This document shows, one piece after another, positions 45,793 to 54,974 of a DNA stretch of 64,000 nt (its first letter is position 1; every line of letters starts with the position of its first letter). Under the pieces are notes generated by a model. The model had not been told where the DNA came from. It saw nothing but the letters and a program-made list of their open reading frames with translations, and did not search any database. Origin of the DNA: Ascidiaceihabitans sp029251465 (GTDB taxonomy: Bacteria > Pseudomonadota > Alphaproteobacteria > Rhodobacterales > Rhodobacteraceae); the NCBI RefSeq assembly GCF_042932805.1, contig NZ_CP170633.1, positions 2,790,001-2,854,000 of the forward strand, in the 5' to 3' direction. Position numbers and translations under genes: made by a program.

Positions 45793-45981
45793 AGTTATGT
45801 AGACAAAAATCCGACACCTCCGGCGACTCACAAAAAGAACCAACAAGCATGTGCCAGAGAGCCAACCAAACATGTTCATCAGTTTGGTTCTGCCATATCA
45901 ATGTGAGCCGCAATCTTATGCATCTACGTGACATTGAACGTATCTATTGGCACAGTGGCGCGAACATCAGAGAGTCGCATA

Positions 45982-46682
45982 ATGACAGCTATGACCGAGA
46001 ACCTGCCTAATCGGGTTCGCAAACTAGCAAAGCCACGCAATCAATCTCAAGCTCTGCAACCCTTCTTCGAAGCTGTGAGCAATGGTCTCATGGCAATCTA
46101 AGAGCGCGAAAAAGAACAAGGTCAGGGTGCGTCTGGAGTTGTTGCTGTTAAGGTGACAAATCTTGGAAGTGATGATGTTCTGATTACCGTGGCCGATAAT
46201 GGCGTTGGCCTGACCCAAAGCCGATTTGACACGTTCTGCGAGTTGGACACTGAATTTAAAAAAGAGCGGGGCGGCAAGGGAGTCGGTCGACTTTACTGGC
46301 TGGATGCCTTCAAAAAAATTGAAGTATTTCACAATTCTTTGAGAACGGCCGTCTGGAAAAGCGCTCGTTTGCGTTCCAACTTGCACGCGAAGATCAAATA
46401 CAGCTGATAGATTTTGAAGATGGGTTACTCACAAGCGACAAAAGTGGGACCGTGATCCGCCTTTCTGGAGTTCGCCAAGGTGCTTATTGGGAACAATTTT
46501 CCAAGCAGGCGGCAACCTTCAAGGATTATCTGGCAGCAGAATTTATCGCTGATTTTCTTGGTGGTAAAGGTTCACACGTGAACTTGGACATCACCAGCAA
46601 AGCGGGAACAAATTCGGCGGCCTACTGTCCTCGTGACGTGTCACAACTCGTAGAACTAGGACCCCAAATCCTGTCACCTATC
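45982..46682 (+). pseudogene. Broken GHKL (HSP90-like) ATPase gene
   Basis: Three pieces of one ATPase are visible: an N-box-like FFEAVSNGLMAI ended by TAA at 46099; a G1 box TVADNGVGL and lid GGKGVGRLYWLDAF; and, after a frameshift near 46336, FENGRLEKRSFAF through SGTVIRLSGVRQGAYW and FIADFLGG. The start at 45982 opens MTAMTENLPNRVRKLA. The 3' end dissolves around 46680. Such ATPases are often parts of defence or phage-response genes; this copy cannot make a whole protein. Confidence 0.65.
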
Positions 46683-46910
46683 GAGTGTGCAGAAACCGAA
46701 CAATTGAGCGTCGTCGGATATGCGCGCTACGATTGCATCATGGACAGCTTCCCGGTTGGTGCCGTCGGGGTCTGTGCAAACAGGATAATCCTGTTCTTCA
46801 ATCAAGATTGCTGCTGCCATGGGTTTGCATAACGGAAGAGCGGTGAAATGCATTGCCGGGGCCAAATTGTCGATATGCGCATCAGGCAGCAGCGCGCTAA
46901 GATCGCTCAA
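46674..46910 (-). pseudogene. Unrecognised gene fragment
   Basis: The minus strand has an open frame with protein-like composition (DLSALLPDAHIDNLAPAMHF, ending LFGFCTLDR) that also stays open upstream to about 47000 without a good start or ribosome site. I do not recognise it. It overlaps the decayed end of the ATPase gene, which suggests a junction between two remnants. Confidence 0.3.
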
Positions 46911-47143
46911 ATCAAAGTCAGCGGCCAGCAGCCGGTCATCGCCCTGCCCAGCAGCGCTGTTGCCGGCATGTTTCTTGAGCCAAGGTCTAGAAGAGATATT
47001 CTTCGGCTCAAGAAGAGTTGGTTTCTGCTTTCATTGATATGGGAACTCAGGACTCAATCCGGACTTTCGCTGCGTTTGCGAAGGCCACATCGTGCCATGG
47101 AGCACGCCAAGTGTCGGCTGTGCGGACGGAGCTGACCTATCAA

Positions 47144-47485
47144 TCAGATAACCAAAATCAGTATTTGTAAAAGGATCCAACTCCCAATGAATGCGATCAT
47201 AGCAATACGTCCCGCACTTAGTCGGGATCGTAAAATCAAGGAAGTGATGGAACCAACAGCGACGAGCAAAGCTCCGATTACTAAACTTGTCGTAATGCCT
47301 AACTGCGGGGAGTTTGCTGGGTTTTCAGAGGGACTCACCTGTAGAAACAACACATTGGTAAGGCCGAGAGCTAAGAGGACAGTTGCGCCCACTAGTCCTT
47401 TCCAACCTGCGGAATCCGTTTGAAGAAACGCAGTAGCCGCAACGATGCCCGCCGCAAAAAATGCGAAGAAAATCAAGTCACGCAC
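47144..47485 (-). CDS. Small membrane protein with about four transmembrane segments
   Basis: A 113-residue very hydrophobic protein: segments near residues 4-22, 29-49, 65-87 and 92-113, joined by short polar loops (LQTDSAGWKG; QVSPSENPANSPQ). No family recognised and no nearby partner. It lies inside the island; the 297 bases between it and the next gene show nothing coding. Confidence 0.5.
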   Translation of the reverse strand: MRDLIFFAFFAAGIVAATAFLQTDSAGWKGLVGATVLLALGLTNVLFLQVSPSENPANSPQLGITTSLVIGALLVAVGSITSLILRSRLSAGRIAMIAFIGSWILLQILILVI

Positions 47486-47782
47486 CCATCCATATTCTGC
47501 ATTTCGAATTCAGAAAAATCATGAGCGATGCGAACTAAATATGCAACCTTAACATGGGTACTTCGGGCTCGATGCGGTCGTTGGGCATCATCGACGAGAC
47601 ACTTGAGGCGTCAAGATCGACTCAGAGCCCAAAGTGAATGATGCGGCACTTCGCATGAAGGTCTACTTTAGCAGAGAAGTCAGCGTATCAGTTAACGGTT
47701 TTGAAAACGTTGTTAAAACCCAGTCCAAGGTGCGACAAACTACTGTGCATGATAGACGTTCTTCTTAACTGAAATTCCGCGG

Positions 47783-48358
47783 TTACTTACACAGCCGTTT
47801 TTCATCCTTAGACAAGATGAAGTCATTTCCCATATTGGACAACCAACACATAGAATCCTCGAATAATATTGGTGGAAAATACGTGGGGGGAACAGTTAGG
47901 CGCGATAAGGCGAGTTCAAAACCACTCAACTTTCTTTCGTCTCCATTGACCAACCCCAATACTGCGGCATATCGAAGTGATGCGGTAAGTACGCTAAAGA
48001 CGTGCGCTTCACACACGGGATTTCTGATTTGTTCTAAAGTGGAAATTTCAGCGAGACCAAGAGCGAGGCTATATTCTTTAAGAAGAATTGAATTGTGCCC
48101 GGACACTAGCAAATATAGCGGATCATAATCAATTTCAGGAAAGGCCTTGGCGTCTTAAACAAGGTTTACCACTGTACCATTTCGGCGCTCCTTGAACGAG
48201 AGAGTAGATTTCTCAAGAAGAATTTTGCTTTGTATAAACACCGTCTCGGAGTGCGGGAATAGCTCGGCATAATGCGTACAAGTATCGTTTTCAGTATTCT
48301 GTAATAAGGCCGATTGAGCCGCAATCAAGTACACGCCAAAACCCAAAAGTAATTCCAC
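47783..48358 (-). pseudogene. Interrupted hypothetical gene with one in-frame stop
   Basis: A GTG start at 48358 has an AGGAG site 11 bases upstream and opens a hydrophobic N-terminus (MELLLGFGVYLIAAQSALL). The frame meets a TAA at 48155-48157 after NGTVVNLV, then continues open for 124 more codons (DAKAFPEIDYDPLYLLVSGH, ending SKDEKRLCK). Same frame and similar composition suggest one gene of about 192 codons split by a nonsense mutation; two separate small genes are less likely. No family recognised. Confidence 0.45.
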
Positions 48359-48723
48359 CGCAAAAAATTCTCCTAACGGATAGCAATCAATTGCACATGC
48401 AATTGCACGTCATCGGCAGCTAGTGTCAACTACTTGCGGTAATGCCCGAAAGCGGCCTTTGGTGCGCCCGCCGCTAATACTTGCTTTGTCCGCAATCTGT
48501 GAATTCGACCTCTGATCCTTGCTGCGCTCTGCACGAATGGCTGGTTTTCCCGCCGCGCGGCAGCACCGAATTTTACGCTGGCGCAGCATTTTCCATGCTG
48601 CGAACGCATGCAGCGAGAAAACCGAATTCACACAATGGGCTCAGACCTGCCGTTAGCGGCATTGCAATGATCCCGTTGATCGATCTCGCCCGGACCTGCA
48701 TGGGCGGCCCGAAAGCGGATGAG
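48359..48723. other. Non-coding stretch left of the IS110 element
   Basis: No credible gene. AATTGCA, two bases, TGCAATT forms a small palindrome near 48395. The part around 48590-48660 resembles the decayed repeats found elsewhere in this window (CCTGCCGTTA at 48646). Confidence 0.4.
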
Positions 48724-48738
48724 GTGGGTGGCTCCTGC
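48724..48738 (+). repeat. IS110 left inverted repeat
   Basis: GTGGGTGGCTCCTGC, the exact reverse complement of the right copy at 50091-50105. A shorter related sequence, GGAGCCACCTCAT, lies at the transposase start and could pair with this end. Confidence 0.65.
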
Positions 48739-48800
48739 TTCACCGGCATCGAATGTGCCAAAGTGCAGTTGTCATCGACTGCTAGGAAAGGAGCCACCTC

Positions 48801-49820
48801 ATGACAGTTAAAACAATCGGCCTGGATTTGGCCAAGGATGTTTTCCAAGTTCACGGTATTTCCGAGAACGGACGCGTGATTTTCAACAAGGCGATCAAGC
48901 GTGCAAAGCTCTTGGCGTTCTTTGAGACTTTGCCGCCTTGCACGATCGGGATGCAGGCCTGCGGATCCTCACACCATTGGGGCCGTACGTTGCGCAAGCT
49001 CGGTCATGACGTCAGGCTTATGCCAGCAAACTATGTGAAGCCTTATGTCAAACGCGGAAAGACAGATGCGGTAGACACGGAGGCAATTTGCGAAGCCGTC
49101 AGGCGTCCGACAATGCGCTTTGTCGAGATCAAGACCGAGGATCAACAGGCTGTCTTGTCGATCCATCGCACCCGTGATTTGGCAGTCCGACAACGCACCC
49201 AGATGGCCAATATGATCCGCAGTTTGTTGCGCGAGTTCGGGCACATTCTGCCAATTGGCGTCGAGGCGGTCACTGCGTTCGCAAAGCGCCATCTCGATGG
49301 TGATCACCCGGATATGCCAGACATCGCAAATGGAATGCTTGGGATGCAGTGTTATCAGTTCATTGGCTTGAACGAACGCATTGCGGGGTATTCAAAGATG
49401 ATCGAGCAGCATGCTTTGCTGAGCACAGATGCACGGAGATTAATGCGCATGCCCGGCATTGGTCCAATTACAGCATCTGCGATCATTGCGACGATCGGTG
49501 ATGCAAAGCCATTTAGAACCGGGCGTGACTTTGCGGCTTGGCTCGGTCTCACACCGCTCAACAAATCGAGCGGCGGAAAAGAACGTTTACGCAAGATCAC
49601 GAAGAAGGGTGATCGTTACATTCGCAAATTGCTGGTCGTTGGCATGACGTCTCGCGCCGTGATGGCAAAACGTTCACCGGAGAAAGTAGACCTTTGGACC
49701 GCAAAGATCATCGCTGGCAAGCCAATCAGGCTGGCGACAAAAGCCATGGCCAACAAAGCTGCTCGGATCATCTGGGCCATGCTGACGAAGAAACAGGAAT
49801 ATCGGCAGCCAGCGTTCTAA
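48801..49820 (+). CDS. IS110-family transposase (DEDD recombinase), catalytic Glu replaced by Gln
   Basis: A 339-residue IS110 transposase: an N-terminal RuvC-like DEDD domain (IGLDLAKDVFQVHG, Asp9; TDAVDTEA, Asp89 and Asp92) and a C-terminal Tnp_20 domain (RMPGIGPITASAI; LNKSSGGKERL with the nucleophile Ser at 256 or 257). The second acidic residue, normally Glu in a MEACGS-like motif, is Gln52 (codon CAG at 48954-48956). The enzyme works with a bridge RNA to choose target and donor sites. AGGAG lies 10 bases before the ATG, within a possible hairpin. The gene is intact, but the Gln may make it inactive. Confidence 0.9.
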   Translation: MTVKTIGLDLAKDVFQVHGISENGRVIFNKAIKRAKLLAFFETLPPCTIGMQACGSSHHWGRTLRKLGHDVRLMPANYVKPYVKRGKTDAVDTEAICEAVRRPTMRFVEIKTEDQQAVLSIHRTRDLAVRQRTQMANMIRSLLREFGHILPIGVEAVTAFAKRHLDGDHPDMPDIANGMLGMQCYQFIGLNERIAGYSKMIEQHALLSTDARRLMRMPGIGPITASAIIATIGDAKPFRTGRDFAAWLGLTPLNKSSGGKERLRKITKKGDRYIRKLLVVGMTSRAVMAKRSPEKVDLWTAKIIAGKPIRLATKAMANKAARIIWAMLTKKQEYRQPAF

Positions 49821-50090
49821 CCACGCCAACTGCCAAGAGATGCAAGACGTTGAAGTGATGATGCGGAATTAAGTCAACCAAGAGTAAGGACACTCCGGGA
49901 ATGGCAGCGGCCCTCTGAGGTCGATAAGCCGATCGGAACCTCGCTCGCGGAATTCATCCACTGCCCGGCAGTCGCTGCTTGCAGCGATGAGAGGGAGGGC
50001 CAGTGGAGGCAATGCCAAAACATAAACAGGCCGGACAGACGACAGTACTGACAAAAATGACCGCAAATATCGACAGAAAACGCTTGCAAT
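49821..50090 (+). ncRNA. Candidate bridge RNA region of the IS110 element
   Basis: 270 bases between the transposase stop and the right inverted repeat hold no gene. In IS1111-type elements this end encodes the structured bridge RNA that pairs with target and donor DNA. Position and length fit; I have not folded it. Confidence 0.35.
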
Positions 50091-50105
50091 GCAGGAGCCA
50101 CCCAC
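50091..50105 (+). repeat. IS110 right inverted repeat
   Basis: GCAGGAGCCACCCAC, exact reverse complement of 48724-48738. Confidence 0.65.
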
Positions 50106-50848
50106 AGATGCCATTCGTTGTAGCGCTCGGTGCTGCGGTGCAGCTTCCCCGAAAGCCGACATTGGTAAAGGTGTGCAGCATTCAGGCTAGCTCGAGGCCT
50201 GCCCTTGGTCGCCTAATCTCGACCGTTGCTTTTCGAATGGATTTATTGATCGAGAAACAACTTTTGCGAGCCCGAGTAGCCGCGGAGGTCACACAATTGC
50301 ACAAATCTAATTCGGAAAAACTCTCCATCATTATGAAATGCAGTGCAAAAAGGGATAGACGAAATCTTCGACTTACCAACTCGCCCGGCGGGCAATCCTC
50401 AGTCAGCACCTGCAATTACCCGAATTAATCCACGAAGCTTAGCTGCAATACTAAGGGTATAGATCACTTCGGCGGTCTTCGAGGTGGGACAGTGAATTGT
50501 GAACCCGTGCAACTTTGTCTTTGGAAATGTCGGCAAAAATCATCTCCTCGCTTTAACCGGCGCGTGCAACATCAGTCTCGTCAGGTCCTGACACGCACGA
50601 CAGGCCGCAGTATTCAAACGCGCCTTCAACGCTCACGCGATTGGCACAAAGCATCGGGGTTCAGAACAGGGACGGTGTTTAGGCTCGAAGTTGGATTCTG
50701 GCAAACATAGTATTGCTCAGGCAAATGGTGAGACATGACTATTCTTGGGCCGCCGTAGGGCTGCGCTAGAGCATCGAACAAAGCGGTCTTTTCCGCTGAT
50801 GTAGCTTAAACACGTCGTCAATCGAGAAACCCGCGTTTCGTGAAGCGT
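50106..50848. other. Non-coding or decayed stretch after the IS
   Basis: About 740 bases with only short, composition-driven frames on both strands and no recognisable protein fragment or RNA. It lies between the IS and the end of the receiver-domain gene. Confidence 0.45.
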
Positions 50849-51262
50849 CTATTGCGTGATAGTCTTGCATGCGGGCCAATAACCCATGTTTAATGCGGCG
50901 CGTAAGGCATCTAGCCGAACAGGTTTTGAAATGAACCCTGCAAAGCCTGCCTCGTCGCATTCGTGCCGTTGCTGACTTGTTGCGTTCGCGGTCACCGCGA
51001 TCACTCTGGGCCCCTTGGGTGCTAAACGACGGGCAATTTCCCGAGTGGCTTCGACACCGTCCATCTTCGGCATATTGATATCCATCAAGATAACATCAAA
51101 CCCGCCCAAATTTGCTTTCTCGACACACTCCACACCGTCTCGTGCGATCTCACATCTGAGACCACAATGCTTTAGTAGCTTGCTCAAGATCATAACGTTC
51201 ATCGGCTCGTCGTCTGCGACAAGGATGCGCAGTTCGGCCTCATTAATTTGAGTGTCGGTCAT
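50849..51262 (-). CDS. Single-domain response regulator (REC only)
   Basis: A 137-residue receiver domain: LRILVADDEPMNVMILSKLL (acidic pair), phospho-acceptor Asp in VILMDINMPKMDG, VIAVTAN and FISKPVRLDAL (Lys). There is no output domain. Sequence style matches the C-terminal receiver of hybrid kinases. The start overlaps the kinase stop by four bases, so kinase and receiver are made together; it would act by phosphotransfer or protein contact. Confidence 0.88.
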   Translation of the reverse strand: MTDTQINEAELRILVADDEPMNVMILSKLLKHCGLRCEIARDGVECVEKANLGGFDVILMDINMPKMDGVEATREIARRLAPKGPRVIAVTANATSQQRHECDEAGFAGFISKPVRLDALRAALNMGYWPACKTITQ

Positions 51263-52662
51263 GCAGCTTTCTCCGTGGTAATCTGGTGCGTAGAAACCTC
51301 TGATCGTGCAAGACGAACCGGCAACCGCACTGTGAAAATTGATCCGTGATCGGGAACGCTGGTAAGCGTAATTTCACCTCCCATTTCGTGCACGATAGCC
51401 TGCGAGATCGCAAGGCCAAGGCCGCTCCCCCCGGTGCTCCTGCGTGACGAGCTGTCAACTTGGGTAAAGCGTTCGAAAATACGCTCATGCTGGTCGGGTG
51501 GGATACCTAGGCCAGTGTCCGTTACGTCGATACGTAGCTCACCCACATCGGTCCCCTCAGCTGGCGTGAAAACAGACCTCAACTCGATTTTGCCCGCATC
51601 AGTAAATTTCACAGCATTGCCGACCAAATTCGTGAGAACCTGGCGCAAGCGCATCTCGTCAATCATCACCCTTAGGTCGTCGTCGTGCGTTGTAACTTCG
51701 AATGAGACGCCCTTTTCAAAAGCAGTAACAGTGGCGAAACCGGTCGCCCGCCTGACAAATGACGACAGTGTCACTGGTTCTTCTGACAACTGGAGAGCAC
51801 CAGCTTCCAAGGCTCCAAATGTCAATAATTCTTCGATCAGTGTCATCTGTGCCTCCGAGCATGAAACGAGAATGTCGAGCAGCTCGGTTTGCTCCTGCGA
51901 GAGCCCGTCATCCTCCAGCAACTGGGTTACGCCAATTATGCCGTTCATGGGCGTTCTCAGTTCATGGCTTACGGTTGCGATGAACGCCGTCTTTGCTTGA
52001 TCAGCTGCCAAGGCGCGTAATCGTTCTTTGTCCAGCTCTGCGTTCTGTCTGCGAAGACGTCGAAAAAGGAAAACGAGGCCAACGGAGGGGACTGCGAGGG
52101 CGAGGCTGACGAGACCAATGATGAATGCGCTAAAGCGGGCGTATTCTGTGCGAACCATAGCAGTCGTGCTGGTTTGGTCAAAATAGGTTTCTAGGATTGC
52201 GACGATCTTCCCGTTGATTGTGACCGGAAGATAGGTCTCGCTGTATAGATCGGGTCTGTTCGCTTTTCCGGTCCCGTTGGCCACAACGCTGAACGCTTTC
52301 CCTGACGCCACAACACTAAAAGCATCGTGATTGTGCTGTCCCAAATCTTCTCCGCTAAGGCCTGGATTTTCTGAATCAAATTGCAGTTCCCCGGTGGGCG
52401 CGAATACCTTGAAGCGAAACACGCCACCGAATGCCGCGAGATCCTTGATGATCGCCCATTCGTTTGAGGTCGGAGACTCGCCCGCCGCGAGTGTTTCGAT
52501 CCTATCGAGCCGGTGAACGGCATATTGTGTCCACTCCACCGAACGTCGTGTGGCATCGCGGGTTACAGCCCTGTCGACGATACTAGACGCAACCCACAGC
52601 GTTGCGGCCCCCAAGATGGCTGTCAACACAATGCCAATGAAAAAGGCGGCAGATATTCGCAT
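51259..52662 (-). CDS. Membrane sensor histidine kinase
   Basis: A 467-residue kinase. ATG 52662 (MRISAAFFIGIV) begins a first membrane segment; a periplasmic domain of about 150 residues follows, then a second segment (FSAFIIGLVSLALAVPSVGLVFLF), a HisKA with ATVSHELRTPMNGIIG, and an HATPase with NLVGNAVKFT, DTGLGIPPDQ and GGSGLGLAIS. The signal is unknown. Its partner is the overlapping receiver protein. The reading frame extends 17 codons upstream to a TTG with no support. Confidence 0.87.
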   Translation of the reverse strand: MRISAAFFIGIVLTAILGAATLWVASSIVDRAVTRDATRRSVEWTQYAVHRLDRIETLAAGESPTSNEWAIIKDLAAFGGVFRFKVFAPTGELQFDSENPGLSGEDLGQHNHDAFSVVASGKAFSVVANGTGKANRPDLYSETYLPVTINGKIVAILETYFDQTSTTAMVRTEYARFSAFIIGLVSLALAVPSVGLVFLFRRLRRQNAELDKERLRALAADQAKTAFIATVSHELRTPMNGIIGVTQLLEDDGLSQEQTELLDILVSCSEAQMTLIEELLTFGALEAGALQLSEEPVTLSSFVRRATGFATVTAFEKGVSFEVTTHDDDLRVMIDEMRLRQVLTNLVGNAVKFTDAGKIELRSVFTPAEGTDVGELRIDVTDTGLGIPPDQHERIFERFTQVDSSSRRSTGGSGLGLAISQAIVHEMGGEITLTSVPDHGSIFTVRLPVRLARSEVSTHQITTEKAA

Positions 52663-53076
52663 GAAACTAAACCTCGCAACAAAAACTCTTGCTGCACGAT
52701 GGTTTGGACGCAATGAATCCCGCGTTAATCCCCACCGCCAATAATTTGATAATTTTAGGTATTAGCCATTCACTGAGCTGTAACCTGTGCAAGCCGGTAG
52801 GTTTGGGCTCACTTTACCGGATGCTACACAATGTTTGAATGGCAGCTTTGTTGCCGGCTCACTACAAGTGCAATAACTGGGAAATATCCTTTCCGATCAT
52901 GCACGGCTCAAAAGGCCTGTAGGGAAGAGATTCAGCTGACCAATCGTGGTCGTTTTCGGCTTGGAACCCAATTGCAGCAAATTTGTCGACGCGATAAATG
53001 AATGTCCTAAAGTTCGTGGAAACTGGCAACCGATCCAGTCTTGGCGCTAGGGCGCTGATTGCGAAGATAGAAAATT
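52663..53076. other. Gap between the two signalling modules
   Basis: 414 bases without a credible gene. The part next to 52662 must contain the promoter of the kinase/receiver pair. GAATGGCAGCTTTGTTGCC near 52832 resembles the decayed repeats seen elsewhere. Confidence 0.4.
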
Positions 53077-54933
53077 CTAGTCTAGATTGGGAAACAGCTG
53101 CTCTTTATCTGCCGTAGAAGATATTTCAGGTATCAGAACCAGGGTCACTGTTGTCCCCGATATTGACGTTTGTACATCTAGCGTCGCCCCGATGCTTTTG
53201 GCCCGGGACAGCATACTGTCCAAACCCAGACCGCTGTTGGCACCTTTTCGCTTTAGGCTGACTGGATTGATCATTCCTTTGCCATCATCGCGAATGATCA
53301 ATGACGAAGCCGTTGTTTCTACAGTTATTTTCATCGCTTTGGCATGCTTTACAGCGTTGGTTATCGCCTCTTGCGCAATTCTCAGAACGCTCAGAATCTG
53401 CGTGGGGCCCAGATGCTCAATGACTGGTTCTTCCCAGACCAACCATTCGAATTTTAGCCCGGTGACTTCTAACAAGGGTTCTAGGCGCGCGCGTAACATG
53501 CCCAGCGATGTGGTCAGGCTGTCATGGCTTTCAAGACTATCAATCATTAAGGAAAGATCACGCAATGTAGAGTCCAAAGCGTGTTCCAGAACCGGATCAT
53601 CGACATTCTGGTTTTGCAGATAGGCCAGAATATTCACCAATTGCCCGCCAACGCCATCATGCAGATCGAGCATGATGCGTTTGCGTTCCATATCCAGAAC
53701 ATGTTGCTTTTCGATCACCGCCAGCTTCTCGTAAGACTTGGTTAAGCTGGCAGAGATTTCATCCGTTTTCGCCTGAAGCGATTTGTTCAACGTCTCGAAC
53801 CCTTTCAAGGATGCAATCAGTTCTGACAAAACCAGCCAGATCGAAACACCCATCATCAGCGTCACGCCGATTTGCCCAACCTGAACGTTTGTGAACATGG
53901 GCCGCTGGTAGAAAAAGAACCAATCATGCATCCCGACGGCCAGTGAAATGGACAGCAAAAAGAAGACAATCGAGAAACCCTCTGGGGTGACCTTGCTTCG
54001 GTGAACACATAGCGTGGTCAAAACGCCGATGGCCATCACGATGGTCGCCACGTGAAAGATCGACGCAATCAACGTCACATATTCCATTGGACTGAGGGCA
54101 AAAATCGCGAACGAAACCCCCAGGAATACTGCGTAGTATGTCCCCAAAGCTTTGAGTTGAACACCAACCCGGTGGCACACGAATTGCAGCAACGCGAACA
54201 CGAATGCATTCAGCGACATGTTCCACATTATAGTCCAGGCGTGAAATCCAATTGGGTTTTGCACCAGCGCATAATGGCTGGAAAAGATGACGGCTGCCAA
54301 ACTGGCCATCGCCAGCCAGCCGGAGGATTTGCTTTCCCGACGGGCATAATACAACAACCCAAACAGCACCGCAGAAAGAGCCATAAAGGCAAACCCAAGC
54401 TGGGCAAGGTCCTTGGTGAACCACAACCGCTTTTGATAGGCAGGCAGCAAGGTCTGTACAGATCCAAAGTAAAACGGATGCAAACCTGTCCCGACTTGAG
54501 GATATCCGTTGGTGATAATCTCGATCCGGTTCTCAGCAGACAAAAGCGGTTGTGGCACGGGCACAAAGCTTGGCCTGCTCCAATGCTGAATTGGCGGTTG
54601 GTCCAGTGCGCCCATGTCCAATAACGTATGGCCGTTGAACGTAACACGGATCGCGTCGGCGAAACCCGGCAGATAGAGCGCCATAGCGCTGGGATCAGCT
54701 ATCGACAGCGGCACCGAAAACTGGAACCGGTTCAGTTTGTAAGAGCCTGCATCGCGGGTAGTATCGAAGGCCGGCAGCTTAATAGGTAAGTATGCCGAGT
54801 TTTGGCAGGTCTGACTGGTGTGCAGCAGGTTTTGGTCGTGGCAGTGAACCCCGTGTTCAACCAAAATGGCGTTTGGAATCTGGGGAAGGGTCGCAGGAAA
54901 GATCCAAAACAAAACGGCAGTTTCAAACCCCAC
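53077..54933 (-). CDS. 7TMR-DISM sensor histidine kinase with NarL-type phosphotransfer domain
   Basis: A 618-residue kinase. An N-terminal signal anchor and periplasmic beta domain (residues 60-150) are followed by seven membrane segments (about 175-375), a coiled coil (378-412), and a HisKA_3 domain with LDLHDGVGGQL (His425). The HATPase shows EAITNAVKHAK, RDDGKGM and NSGLGLDSM. This architecture (7TMR-DISM) senses extracellular ligands; HisKA_3 kinases pair with LuxR/NarL regulators, and one lies 41 bases upstream. The start is a GTG at 54933 with a weak ribosome site; the frame is open a little further upstream without a better start. Confidence 0.83.
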   Translation of the reverse strand: MGFETAVLFWIFPATLPQIPNAILVEHGVHCHDQNLLHTSQTCQNSAYLPIKLPAFDTTRDAGSYKLNRFQFSVPLSIADPSAMALYLPGFADAIRVTFNGHTLLDMGALDQPPIQHWSRPSFVPVPQPLLSAENRIEIITNGYPQVGTGLHPFYFGSVQTLLPAYQKRLWFTKDLAQLGFAFMALSAVLFGLLYYARRESKSSGWLAMASLAAVIFSSHYALVQNPIGFHAWTIMWNMSLNAFVFALLQFVCHRVGVQLKALGTYYAVFLGVSFAIFALSPMEYVTLIASIFHVATIVMAIGVLTTLCVHRSKVTPEGFSIVFFLLSISLAVGMHDWFFFYQRPMFTNVQVGQIGVTLMMGVSIWLVLSELIASLKGFETLNKSLQAKTDEISASLTKSYEKLAVIEKQHVLDMERKRIMLDLHDGVGGQLVNILAYLQNQNVDDPVLEHALDSTLRDLSLMIDSLESHDSLTTSLGMLRARLEPLLEVTGLKFEWLVWEEPVIEHLGPTQILSVLRIAQEAITNAVKHAKAMKITVETTASSLIIRDDGKGMINPVSLKRKGANSGLGLDSMLSRAKSIGATLDVQTSISGTTVTLVLIPEISSTADKEQLFPNLD

Positions 54934-54974
54934 AACGACAATACAAATCGCGGCGTATTTAACAGCAGTCCAGA

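Larger units (their letters stand above)
48724..50105 (+). mobile_element. IS110-family insertion sequence with subterminal inverted repeats
   Basis: A 15-base inverted repeat (GTGGGTGGCTCCTGC at 48724-48738, its reverse complement at 50091-50105) flanks the transposase gene, giving an element of about 1.38 kb. Short inverted repeats near the ends are a feature of the IS1111 branch of IS110. The 270 bases after the transposase are non-coding and are the likely site of a bridge RNA. True ends may lie a few bases outside the repeats. Confidence 0.7.

Noticed and set aside
45786..46010. Small open frame right of the tRNA
   Set aside because: No ribosome site, many Cys and Ser from chance frame use, and it runs across the island-edge palindrome.
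50003..50428. Open frame of 141 codons spanning the IS right end
   Set aside because: It crosses the inverted repeat of the element and encodes a basic, low-information protein; more likely non-coding.
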